From contig JAFREE010000178.1 in NCBI GenBank assembly GCA_019400425.1, positions 1 to 47,786 of the forward strand: a stretch of DNA of 47,786 nucleotides, read 5' to 3'. The notes beneath the pieces are model-generated. The model was not told the origin of the DNA, searched no databases, and worked only from the letters and a program-made list of their open reading frames with translations. This document shows, one piece after another, positions 26,007 through 37,337 of the stretch (position 1 is its first letter; each line of letters begins with the position of its first letter). Source of the stretch: Hymenochaete sp. R1 (Eukaryota; Basidiomycota; Agaricomycetes; Hymenochaetales; Hymenochaetaceae). The position numbers and the translations under genes were made by a program.

Positions 26007-26023
26007 GGGGGGGGGGGGGGGGG
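26007..26023. repeat. G17 homopolymer
   Basis: Seventeen consecutive guanines on the plus strand. Such a run can form a G-quadruplex and is prone to length errors in sequencing. Confidence 0.85.
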
Positions 26024-26129
26024 AACGGCGGGTGCAGCGCGGTCGAAGTGCGAATGCGGAGAATACCAGTACCCAGCACTCAGCACCCAGCACCCGTAAC
26101 ATGCGCGATAAGGGCCCACAAAACGAAAT

Positions 26130-26150
26130 CACAATATTATTAATATTGTG
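26130..26150. repeat. AT-rich 21-bp palindrome
   Basis: A perfect 10-bp arm (CACAATATTA) is mirrored around one central T. It lies in the GT2/GH16 divergent region. A transcription factor dyad or a chance AT palindrome are both possible. Confidence 0.6.
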
Positions 26151-28946
26151 AAGGGGCGGGACGTCGGGACGGCGGGCAGACGGGCGGAGAGGAGATGCCC
26201 GTGCCCGTGTCGTTCGCTTCGCTTTCCCTTAAGCTTCCCTTCCCTTCATATCTTCCAACACCGCAGCCGTGGCGAAATGAACATGCAGGACAGGACGGGA
26301 TGGGGGTGGGCGAGGTGGTGGGAAGTGTATCCGTGCGCAAGTAAGCACACGTCCAACAACAACATCTGATGACACCGGCGATACCGACGACACGAAAAGT
26401 CCGCCCGAACCGAAATCGAGATTGGGATGGTTCTTTTTTGTTGGAGTGAAGTGAAGCTTGCTGTTGTGTATGCAGGGAGGTGAGGGGGGAGGGCGCATAT
26501 GATCGACATCGACCGGCCGTACGACCGAGGCGAACCGAGGCGCGGAGAAAAATTATCGCGGGTTGCGGGTCGGGCGTGCCGCGTGCATTAACGTTGATGG
26601 TAATATTATGTGTGCGGTCCACGCTTTTCCCGACACGCTCGACACTCGACACCCAACGAGCGAACGAACGGACGGGGAAGCGCAGCTGAGTCGGTCGTCC
26701 CTTCCATTCCACACCTCCCGCCTCCCGTCACCCAACGCGTCTCCCGACACCCACCTCGCATCCATCCAACCACCCACAACAAACCGACACAAATCCAAAT
26801 CCAAACGAAGTGAAGCCCGAAGGCACGAAAAAATGCCAGACACCAAACGTCAAACACAAAGGGAACAGAAGCTTAAAGAGAAAGGAAGGGAAGGGAAGGG
26901 AAGGGAAGGGGAAGGAAAAAGCCAAAGAGGAAGAAGGAAAGACTTAGACTCACGTGTGTGGTGGGGAAGGCTTATCGCCTGTCCCTTCTCCTCTCTCTGT
27001 CTCTGTCTTCCTTTAAATTTGCGTACGACGGATGCACCGAACGGGAGAGGTCCAGGTATGCTGTATGCGAACGGACAACCGAGCGAAGGGCACGATGAAG
27101 TACCAATGCAAACCGTCGGCGTCGGGGATGGCGTCGGGGGTGATAGTACCAGTTGGCAGGCGGATGGGTTGTGAGCGGAGGAAAGGGAAAGGAAAGTGTG
27201 TGATTAGGACCAGGGAGCGAACGGCAAGGGGCAGGGGCCAGATAAGGCAATGGAATGCGTAAGGATGGAGTTAGAGTAGAGTGAGGAGGGATTTGAGTGG
27301 GGAGTGGAGAGAGACGGAAGAAGTGAGGAGAAAGTTATCACAGCAGCAGTTGGTGAAACGAGTGAAATGATAAAATCGAAATAGAGAGAGAATCGGTTTC
27401 TCACTCACCAACCCAAGTCAATACGGTACGAGTGCACTCGCTTTTTTTCGACCGAGAACGCCGCTAACGTTAGCTTTCGGAATTGCCTTGTCACGACGAC
27501 GGTGTATCTCTACTGCGCGGAGTGAAGTGGGAAGTGGGACGAGAGAGCGGAGAGGAGAGGAGAGGAGAGGAGAGGAACGCACGACGATAGCACGAGTTGT
27601 TGAGATGCTCGTAACCACACCTGCACCCTCGCACACTCCATGGCCATGATTGCTCCGTGATCCTCCAGATCCTCAACCATAACCATGATCCATCCCATCA
27701 TTTTTAGAACACCAATATTAATATCACTGCTGCAAATATTGAATATTGAATGGCATCAAAAGCTCTTATCGCGACGAATAAAAACAAAGAGAAGAGGAAA
27801 AGACAAAGTGAAAAACTTCCAGGGTGCCATCCGGTCCTCTACGTCATTTCGTCATTTCGTCATATCCGCCGCCCATTCACCCACGCGTCCCTTATCTCTC
27901 CGACTTTCGCCCTCTCCGTTCTGTTGACGAGATAACCAGAGATCAGATCAGGGGATCAGGGGATCAGATCAGCCATTTCAAATTTTCAATTTTCAAATTT
28001 CAAATAGTATTACGGATTACTGGATTACCACATTGCTATGAACTCGAATTCGATTTTCGATTTTGATCCACCCAAACCAAAATCAGTCCCAGTGCCACTC
28101 ACGCCCATATACTTCGTATACCCGCCCTCGCCCCGCCCCTCCCTACTTCATCTCCTTATCCACTCACCGCTCTCCACTCACCGCTCTCACTAGTACTGAG
28201 ACAGCGCAGCGCTACGTGTCCATGTCCATGTTCATGTTCGGTGAGGTTTCCTAGTCCTAGGGTTTCCGGGTTGACTGTTATCGTCGATGCTGGAAGGGGC
28301 GGGGGAGGTAGGTGTGGGAATGGGATGCCTGACGGACGGCGAACGAGTCACGGCGATGGTGACGGTGACTCGTCGGTGCGGTGAGCAAGTACTAGTTGAC
28401 GAAGAACCAAGCTTAAGGGAACATAGGGACAAAAAAACGCGTTTTGTTTGTTTTCTGAGCCGTTTTCGCTTTTTTGTTTTTGTTTTTGTTTTTGTTTGGA
28501 GACGAGGCTTTAGGCTTTCGTTTAGGAGAACACGCGTACGACGGGGGCGGGGGGCGGACACCGAGAAACGAACACCGAGACCGAGAAACGTGGCGGTGGG
28601 CGGAGGCCGGGAGTACCAACGCGCCCGAACGTACCACGTCGTCGATCATCCCGGCCCCGCTCTCGACTCGGTCTTCCAGCTCCGTTCCGCGTCTGTGTCT
28701 GGGCTCAGGCTCTAGGCTCTAGGCCCGTTCGAGTCTCGAGTCTCGAGTCTTGCGCTGAGCTTGAGCTTGAGCTTTGTACCCCGTCCGTACGCGACCCGAC
28801 CTCCCCCAAAAAAACACAAAAAAGACAAACACACAAACCGAGCCGCTCTCAGACTCAGAACTCAGACTCAGACTCAGACTCAAACATACCATTCATACTA
28901 ATCAACGACATTGAACAACTGATCAACGAAATTAGTGTTGGAATAA

Positions 28947-28973
28947 CACCACCACCACCACCACCACCACCAC
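28947..28973. repeat. (CAC)n microsatellite
   Basis: About nine tandem CAC units in the long divergent intergenic region; not in any supported reading frame. Confidence 0.9.
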
Positions 28974-29274
28974 GACCCCTCGAACCTTCTCGTTTCTACG
29001 TGCTTTGTGCTGTGTGCTGTTTCTGTGTACGGTGTACGGTGTGCGGAAAATACTAGTATGTCATGACATATAGTATACGCGCACATCTACATCTGTATAC
29101 AGTATACATATAACCATTTTCGTTTCCGTCTTATCTCTCTCCTTCGAACCAGAGAACCAGAGAACCAAAGGAACACAGAACAAAGGAACAAAGAACAAAG
29201 AACAAGGTGGGGTGGAGGTGGAGACGGACGCTTTCCTTCCTTCTGAGGAGTCGTCGTTTTTGTTACTGTTACTG

Positions 29275-29416
29275 TTATCGCTATTGAGTTATTGAGTCGT
29301 TATTGAGTCGTTATTGAGATGTTATTGAGTCGCTATCGAGTCGTTATTGAGTCGTTATTGAGTCGTTATCGAGTCGTTATTGAGTCGTTATTGAGTTGTT
29401 ATCGAGTTATTGAGTT
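29275..29416. repeat. 11-bp minisatellite, unit TTATTGAGTCG
   Basis: About eleven to twelve degenerate tandem copies of an 11-bp unit, with variants TTATCGAGTCG, TTATTGAGATG and shortened units. Related GTTGAGTCG words recur at about 30117-30165. There are no spacers, so this is an ordinary minisatellite. Confidence 0.9.
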
Positions 29417-31379
29417 GAGGGGCCCCTACGCCACATGTGCATGCACCACAATAACATAACATGACAATGACAATGACATCGCAGTATCAGTAGGAATATC
29501 AGTAAGAACATCAGTAAGAACATCAACATGAATCATGAATACCAATATTAATAACTCAAGTCGTTAAGTTAAGTTACTTACGTGTAACAACGAATCGATA
29601 TCCCTTCCGCACAGGCCCCAACACGCTCAACGCTCCCAACACACCGAGTCCGGAAACCCATCCTCTCCTCCCTGCTTGCTTCGTACTCGATACTTCGTAC
29701 TCGGTTTCTCTCGTCCCTCTCGCCCCTCTCGCGGCCTCTAGTGAACAAACAAACAAACAAACAAGCGAGAGCGAAAGCACCGAGCACGTCCTTTGGCATT
29801 CAGTCCTTTGGTCCGACGGTCGACGAGAAACCACTCGTCACTCGTCGAGGAAACAGAACTGAACGGGACAACGGTGAGTTGCGACGCACTGGTACCATTC
29901 GTATTAGCGTTTTTTTTTCCTTTCGATTTCCTTCTGTCTCGTCTCGTCTCGTCTCGTTTGGTTTGGTCTGAATGCCAACGCCAAGATCGACGCCGGCTGA
30001 ACCGGATACGGGATACCGTACCAATATCAATAAAATTGATTATTTATTGATTGTTGATTATTGGGAAGTGGTAGGTGTTGGTGTTGGCTACGATGGGTCG
30101 ATAGCTACGATGCTGCGTTGAGTCGTTGAGTCGATGGGTCGTTGGGTCCTTCGCTCGTTGAGTCGTAGCCCCGTTGTCCGGCGCTCCTTAGTCCCTCCCT
30201 CCTCCATCAACGTTGCGTTGATATTAACATTAACATTAACATTAACATTGACATCAATGAATCTGTCCTTTTTTCACGTTCTTCTTATTCGTGTCCTTAA
30301 GCTTGTCCTTAAGCTTGTTCTTGTTCGTATACTGATCCCGAGCCTGAGCTAGAAAAAGCGGAATAGAGAAGAGAGAAGAGGGAGAACCTCCACTTCGAGC
30401 TTTCCGGATCCCAGGGTTCGGATTGGGGTCGGATGGCTCGGTGGTCAGGTTAATACCGTTTAGAGCTTCTTTCTTTCTTTTTGGGAGGAGAGCGGAGAGC
30501 GGAGAGTGGACACGAATACGGATACGAATACGGTATGTCACAAACACACCGCACACACGTTCCTCGGGGACGTCGCCCCACCTCCGAGTCGCTCTCGTTC
30601 GTTCAAAGACCGAGTGCTGCGAGCGGCGCACAGACACACACGGGTTCAAGTTGCTTGCTCCCTGCTGCGCTGCGAGGAATCACTAGTACTGAAAATAGAA
30701 ATCACCGAAGCGAGTGCAAGTGTGAGTTTGGGTGGATGTTAAGATAAGTTGCGGCGGCGGGGAACGGCGAGTGTGCGCCTGCGCCTGTGTCTGCGGATGA
30801 GAATGTTGACGTTAATGTCAATAGTAATGTCGTCAAGAGGGATGGAGCCAAGTGCGCAAGCTGTCTGAATTTAGAAAAAGAATTCAGACAGACATAGTTG
30901 GGAGATAAGGAAAGGGAGAGGGGAGCATAAACGCCGCTGGCCGCAGTTTCGATGATATAAGAGACGATGCGTCCGAGTCTGCGACTCTCGTTTCTCGTTT
31001 CTGCGCCTTTTCGCTTCTTTTCTGAAGTTCATCTCCTAGGCCTCCCTCTCCTCTTTTTCCTACTTTTAATTCTCGACGCTGAAGGAGAGTAGAAACTGAC
31101 TGAAGAGCAGGACAGGACAGGGACGTCATATTAATATTAATATTAACATCAACCGGACCGATAAGGCGGAGCGGAACGCGCGAATCTCGGCTCGCGGGAA
31201 ACCACTTGAACGTTTTACCACTCTCACTACTCTCAGGCACGGAGTGATTGTCGCCGTCGCCGTCGCCGTCAAAAAGAAAAAAAGACGACGAACAAACAAA
31301 CAAACAAAGGACCCCCGGAGACTGTTACCTGGAAAGGAAAAGGTGCCGAATAGAATATTGAGTATTGAGTGTGAAAGGG

Positions 31380-34300
31380 ATGCCTCTGCGAAGACCGAAG
31401 GCGACGAGGGAAAGACATGGACACGGACACGAGGAGTCTCAGTCCCTCCCCTCTCCTTCTCCGTCTCCACTCCCCTCTCCCATCTACGCTTCCTTCACTC
31501 GTCAGAGAACAGACAGCATCGACTCTGGTCACGTCGCAGACAGAGAAAAGGATAGAGACAGAGACGTACACAAAGAATTCGATCCACTCGCTATTCCCTC
31601 TCCAACGGCTGGAGACGACGAGAACACGATGAACCCCGAAAGTCCACGCTCGAGGCGTAAATATTCTCCCTTCTCCGCTTTCGAAAACACTTCAACCCAG
31701 TCTCAGTCTCAGTCTCAGTCTCAGCAGTCTCAGACCCCTCCAGCCCCTCCCTCAAAGCCCCCCGTTTCAGTTCGCTCTCCTTCTTCGTCTTTCCACCAGC
31801 ACACCCGCAGGTCCTCGCGTGATACCCCTAGTACTAATAACCGGAGGAGCACCCTCAGCTTCGAGATCGGAGGCCCTGCGGTGGACGAGACGGCTACCGC
31901 TACCGCTACCGACACAGACGACCACGACCCGCCATCCGGGGGTCCGAACTTTCAATTTTCGACGACTTCTGGTTCTGGATCTGCAGGGCGTCATCAGCAG
32001 TATCAGCAGTATCAGCAGCCGGGTCAGCGCCAAGACCGAGACCGAGAACGAGAACGAGAACAGGCTTTTTCTCCTCCCCCTCCCTCGTCCATCGCTGATA
32101 CTGGTACTGCACGCTCTTTTGCCATGGACGCCCAACACCCTTCCCAGCAGCAGCACCAGCTCAACGACGACGCTCCTCCTCCTCCTCCCCGCGAGTACGT
32201 CGTCGACGACGTCCCCAACACCCAATACACCACCTCGCACGAACACGAGCCTCTCGCGCCTCCCCGTCCGCGGTTCTACGCCGACGCAGCCGCAACGGAC
32301 CGCGGCTCGTGGTCTTCGCAGGACTCGAGCCTCTACGGGAACGACTACTCGTCGTCCGCGTCCGCTCCCCAGAGTGAAGAAGAAGACCTTGGCCCTGGGC
32401 AGTCGACGCCGCTTTCTTCCTCGCAGGCGAGGAGTCCTTTGTTGCAGCAGGGACAGGCGCAGCATCAGCGAAGACATTCGGGTGCGGGTGCGGGTGTGAG
32501 GGGCCTCCCACCTGGGGCGGCTCCACCTCAAGGTCAGGTGCAGCCGTCACAGCAGCAGCAGCAGCAGCGAGGCGCATACAACCACTCGAGACGCTACTCC
32601 GGCTCGCGCGCGAGCCGTACGTCGTTCGAGGACGGGTCCGCCCCTCCCATCGGCGCCGCTGCGGCCGCCGCTGTACGCAGCCCCTCTCCCCGCCCCGTCT
32701 CAGGGAACGCGCGGAACCCGCCCTCGGCGTTTAAGAACGCCGCCGCCCGGAACAGCTTCACGTTGCCTCCTGGGGCCGGCGTCGGCGTCGTTGGCGTTGG
32801 CGGAGGTGGTGGAGGTGCGACGATGGGAGGAATGGGTGTAGGTATAGAAGAACACCCGCTCTCCCCGAACGCGTCGACGGTGTACAGTAGTCCCACGAGC
32901 GACGACATGAACGCGGGCGCCGCCCAGCAGCACCAGCACCAGTACTACCCCGCTGACCAAGACCCCTTCGCGAACGGCGGGGGCGGGGGGAGCAGCGTCG
33001 GACACGGCTCCTTCGCGTCCTCCACGCAGTACCAGTACCCTCCACCCTCCACAGGCGGTCCCCACCAACAACAGTCACCCCAACCAGTCTACCCAGGCGG
33101 AGTGAACAGCCCCAACGCAGGCTACCCCTACCCCTACCCAGGCCCGGGACAGGGCCCGAGACCGCACAACGCATTCATGGCGAACAGCGCTATCGCGCGC
33201 TCGTCTGGGATTGGGAGCGTGAACGGGAGCACGTCGGATTTGGTACCCTATGCGGCGAGGATGAATGGTGGGTATGGCGGGTACGGCGGAGGGTACTCGC
33301 CATCACCTTCGCACGCGAACCTCCAAACTCTGCAGACTCAACCCCTGCAGAACGTACCCCCTTCTTCGAGTGGGAGTGCGGGTGCGGGTGGGATGGCGCC
33401 TATGAGTCCTGGTGCAAGCTCCGTAGGCGGAGGTGCGGCCGGGGTAGGCGAGTTTGCACCTCCCTTACCGCCTTTCGCTGTAGGCGGGAACGGCCAAGGA
33501 TACAGCTACGGCGGCCAAGGCTACGGATACCCTCCTTCACCAGGGACGCCCGGCTCGAGCCCCGGTACGCCTGACCTCCATAACGTCGGTGGAGGAGGCC
33601 TCCGGTCAAGCGCCTCCCACACGCGCCTCCGCGAACCCTTCCTCTCCCCCGCCTCGCGCCGGTCGAGTAGCGTCTGGGCGCCGCCTACGCCTGCTATTTA
33701 CGGGGGCGGGGCCGGTGTCAATAACTTCAACGGCCAAAACCTCAATAACGTCGGTCCTCCCGGGAGCGCGGGCGGGTTCGATGGTGTCGGGACAGCTGCA
33801 GGAGGGACAGCAGGAGGGACGGGAGGGGGGAGCGGGTTCTTTGGGGGGTACGCGTATAATGGGGTTGGGATGGGGAGTTCGACGGTGCTTGCGTTGCCGG
33901 GGAAGAAGGAGCCGATGGCGAGTAGTGCGTTGAGGAGGAAGATTAGCGGTGAGTTTGTTTTGGGTTCTGTTCTTTTCTTCGGCCGTCTTCTTCTTCTGGT
34001 GACTCTGGCTTCTGGCTTTGGTGGTTTGGGGGCTTCTTTTCGCGAGTGGTGTGTAGGTGTGGGTGTGGGGAGAGTAGAGAGTAGGAGAGGGAAGGAAAAG
34101 CGTCGGATGAGGTGGTCAGATGGACGTGGATGGGAGTGATGAGTTATGAAGGCAAACAGAAACCGGTTGTCTCGGATGCTTGGCCTTTCCGCGCTCCTAT
34201 CCTTCAGCCACACGTCATGCTACCCACCTCCTTTCTCATCGTCAACGGAGCGACGCTAATTTTTTTTCGCTTTTGCTAACGAAATGGGTTTTATTTATTT

Positions 34301-35612
34301 GCAGTGTCCGAGAAGCCGTGGATCAAGCAGAAGGAGAAGAGGGAGAAGGCGTCGTGGTGGCTTACGTTCTGTATTATGTGGGTCGGTGTCGCCGTCGGCG
34401 CCGTTGTCTGTTTCTTCGGATTCCAGTATGTTTAGATCTCTTCACATTCACATTTACTTTTTCTCATCCCAAATTTCCCGATAATCCCCAGGGGCGTCGA
34501 GAAGATCAACCAAAACCTCTGCTCCGTCCTCGACGACGACTTCTCCACCTTCAACACCGACACATGGACCAAGAACGTCTCCCTCGGCGGGTTCGGCAAC
34601 GGCGAATTCGAGATGACCACCGACTCGGACGACAACCTCTACATCAAAAACGGGCAACTATACCTCATGCCGACGCTCACCTCCGACGAAATCGGCGTCG
34701 ACGCGATCTTCGACGGGACGAGTTACAACCTGACGGGGTGCACGGAGACGTGGAACGCGAGCGACTGCAGCGTGCGGAGCGACAAGAGCGCGGGCGTGGT
34801 GGTGAACCCGGTGAAGAGCGCGAGGATTAGTACAAGGGATGCGGTGAGTCTTGCGTATGGGAAGGTGGAGGTCGTGGCGAAGTTGCCGACGGGCGATTGG
34901 CTTTGGCCTGCGGTGTGGATGTTGCCGAAGGATGAGAAGTATGGGGCGTGGCCGAAGAGCGGGGAGATTGATGTGAGTCGAGTCGAGTCGAGTCGTCGAG
35001 TCGAGCGTTTTTTCTCCTGTCTGTGTCGTTTGCTAACTCTTGTTCTCTGTGTAGATCATGGAAGCCCGCGGGAACGACGTCTCCTACCCCCAACAAGGCA
35101 ACAACTTTGTCCGCTCCTCCCTCCGCTGGGGCCCCCTCGACACCACCATCGCCACCGCCTTCGGCTGGCAATCCAAAAAACGCACGACCTACGCCGCCGG
35201 CTTCCACACCTACACCTTCGAATGGACGCCCACCTTCATGCGCATGTCCGTCGACAACAAGCTCAACGCCATGCTCTCCCTCTCCCTCTCCCACCAATCC
35301 TTCTTCCAGCGCGGCGCTTTCCCGTCCACCGCGCAGAACGGGTCCACGCAGGCGGTGGTGCAGGATATCTGGGAGGGCCAGCCGAATTCGGCGCCGTTCG
35401 ACCAGGAGTTCTACTTGGTGGTGGATTTGGCGGTGGGGGGGACGAGTGGGTGGTTCCCGGATGGGGTGGGCGGCAAGATGTGGTTTGATGGGAGCGCGCA
35501 GGCGATGACGGACTTTGCGTACGCGCAGGATGAGTGGAGCGCGACGTGGCCGGCGAGTGATGATGAGAGGGCGTTTAGGATCGATTCGGTGAAGATGTGG
35601 AGTTTGTGTTGA
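31380..35612 (+). CDS. Membrane-anchored GH16 protein with long disordered N-terminus
   Basis: A predicted type II membrane protein of 1242 residues in four exons (31380-33948, 34305-34425, 34492-34972, 35055-35612; frame intact). Residues 1-856 are low complexity: SQSQSQS, QYQQYQQ, poly-Gln, poly-Gly and Pro/Ser-rich, presumably cytosolic. One membrane span at about 874-896 (WWLTFCIMWVGVAVGAVVCFFGF) precedes a GH16 domain. The catalytic GH16 motif EIDIME is at 1055-1060 (Glu1055, Asp1057, Glu1060), flanked by WPAVWMLP and followed by HTYTFEW and DLAVGGTSGWFPD. GH16 enzymes hydrolyse or transglycosylate beta-glucans. The arrangement resembles KRE6/SKN1 proteins of beta-1,6-glucan assembly, but the catalytic domain may belong to another GH16 subgroup (GNBP or laminarinase-like). 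Start uncertain: 31380 is the first ATG of the open frame. Intron 1 is 356 bp. Confidence 0.88.
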
Positions 35613-37337
35613 GGGGGTGGGTGGGGAGGGCGGGGAGGGGTGGTTGTTCCTTTTTTTTTGTAGTATCCCCCCACCGTTCCGTATGTTGTCCTTTTTTTGC
35701 CCCCTTTGACTCGTCTCGTCTCTGTTCCGGTTCCGGACTTTCCCTCTTACTCTCCCTCTGTTACTCTCACTCTGTTACTCTGATACTGAACCCCGGACTC
35801 GTACTTATACTCATAATCGACCTCGACCTCGTACTCGGCCTCGTACAGAACACCACCACGACGTCGATACAACATACACGATAGACGATTCGCAATTCGC
35901 AATACGCAATTCGCAATACATGATACACGACTCCTTCCCTCCTCCCTTTCCCTTTCCCTTTTTCCTTCCCTTCCCTGTCCTTCCTTTCTTAAACTTTCTA
36001 GGATCCCATCCATACACACACACGTACACACTTAACTCGTACACACGCGCGCGCGCGAGACTCGTACCTTCGCTCTTTTCATCTCGGACTCGGACTCTGA
36101 CTTTGACTTTGACTCTGACTTTGACTTACAAACACCGTACCCCGTAACCCATTACACCGTATCTCGTATCTCGTATTCCGTATTTCGTGTTCCGTATTCC
36201 GTATTCCGTAGCTATATACCACTCCCGCAACAAACTCAGGGTGTTGGACGATTTCAATCCTGCCTTCCCCCTACCCTTTCTTACCTTAAGCTTGTCCGCA
36301 TTTGATCGTTTGGCTGTATGGCTGTTTGGCCGTTTGACCCGTCTTATTCTTTAGTACCAGCACCAGTGCCGTCGATCGTTGATCGTTGATCGTTGATATC
36401 TCTGCGTGTGTCCGTGTCGATGTGTGTCTGTGTGTCTGTGTCTGTGACTGTGTCGGTGTGTCCCTTCGTTACCCCCGACTCGTCCCCTCGTCCCTGTTTC
36501 TGAAACTCTGGAGTTTGAACCTACTAGTATAGATTGATATCCCCCCCCTCCCCCCCTCTCCTCTCCCTTCTTCTCTTGCTTTCGTACTTTTTTTTTTGAC
36601 TTTGGTACTTTTCTGACTTTGGTGTTATCAAGTTATCGTGTGTCCGTGTTTATATTTGCTTGTCTGTGCTTGAGTCTTTCTTTTCTTGTGCCTGTTTTGT
36701 TTGTGTCTTGCTCTCTGGCTCTGGCCATGGGTTCGGACTGACGCTCGACATCGAAATCAACTTCGATTTTGCCTTCGGACTAACCCCCGGTACACGTAGG
36801 CACCACTGTCTTTTACTGTTCTTTGGTAGTTCTTTGGTTCGGGTTTACAATTGAAATCGCATTTGCAATTTGCAGTTCCCTGCCTTCACTTAAAGTCGTT
36901 AGCTATCAGTTAGTATCAGTTACCCAGTAACCCAATAATCCATGAACGAACGAACGAACGAACGAACGAATGGGGGCGAATGAGCCTAACGGACGAATGA
37001 ACGATAATGATATCCACTACATTGCCTTCTTCCCTCCTTTGTTTTTGTTTTCGTTTGGCCCCGATTCCTTGAAGACAACTCCAGTCGGAGTCGGTCCTTG
37101 TTCTCTCTCTCTTTTTCTCGTGCGCAGCGCGTTCTGTCACTTCGTGTCACTGCTACTGCTACTGTTACAGTAGAAGGCTGGATATCCTCGACTAGATAAG
37201 ATTGAGGAAGGAAACTTAGAGATAAATTCGAGAGATTTGGATATAAGGTGTATATAATACTGATACTGATACAAATACTGATGCTAACAATGAAGCTTGA
37301 ACGTAATGGAAACCTTAGTTATCCAACGCAATGCAAC
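35613..37337. other. Convergent simple-sequence intergenic region
   Basis: 1.7 kb between the GH16 stop and the NACHT-gene stop. It holds GACTTT/GACTCT repeats (36085-36125), CGTAT-type repeats (36158-36210), GATCGTT repeats (36373-36396), TGTGTC words (36405-36460), C runs near 36541-36560 and (GAAC)n at 36944-36969. No gene can be supported. Confidence 0.7.

Larger units (their letters stand above)
23158..31379. promoter_or_regulatory. 8.2-kb simple-sequence divergent intergenic region
   Basis: The interval lies between the divergent start codons of the GT2 and GH16 genes. I found no credible coding exon. It is a mosaic of short, locally repeated words: TTGTCTG/TCTTGTC (23170-23205), GTAGTCGAA (23475-23560), CAACG (23800-23825), GATAAAA (23905-23940), AAAGTC (24095-24135), GGGTGC (24478-24500), TTGGACC (25013-25037), GAGAG(G) (25490-25510 and 27545-27575), GAAC (25880-25915), a G17 run, TTTTTG (28465-28495), ACC (28947-28973), CAGACT (28850-28885), an 11-bp minisatellite (29275-29416) and ATTAAC (30223-30250). 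Both promoters must lie in it; long leaders or non-coding RNAs are possible but unproven. Confidence 0.75.

Noticed and set aside
29275..29416. Regular short repeats suggesting a CRISPR-like array
   Set aside because: The units are directly adjacent without unique spacers and the genome is eukaryotic; it is a minisatellite.
23158..31379. Many 60-140 codon open frames in the long divergent region
   Set aside because: They consist of translated simple repeats (for example Arg/Thr- or Phe/Ser-rich runs), overlap on both strands and lack domains or splice-supported continuity.
31767..32531. 254-codon minus-strand frame opposite the GH16 N-terminus
   Set aside because: Arg-rich mirror of the Ser/Pro/Gln-rich coding exon.
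34180..35508. Plus-strand frames of 216 and 161 codons (34180-34830, 35023-35508)
   Set aside because: Out-of-frame readings of the GH16 catalytic exons, which carry the conserved motifs in another frame.
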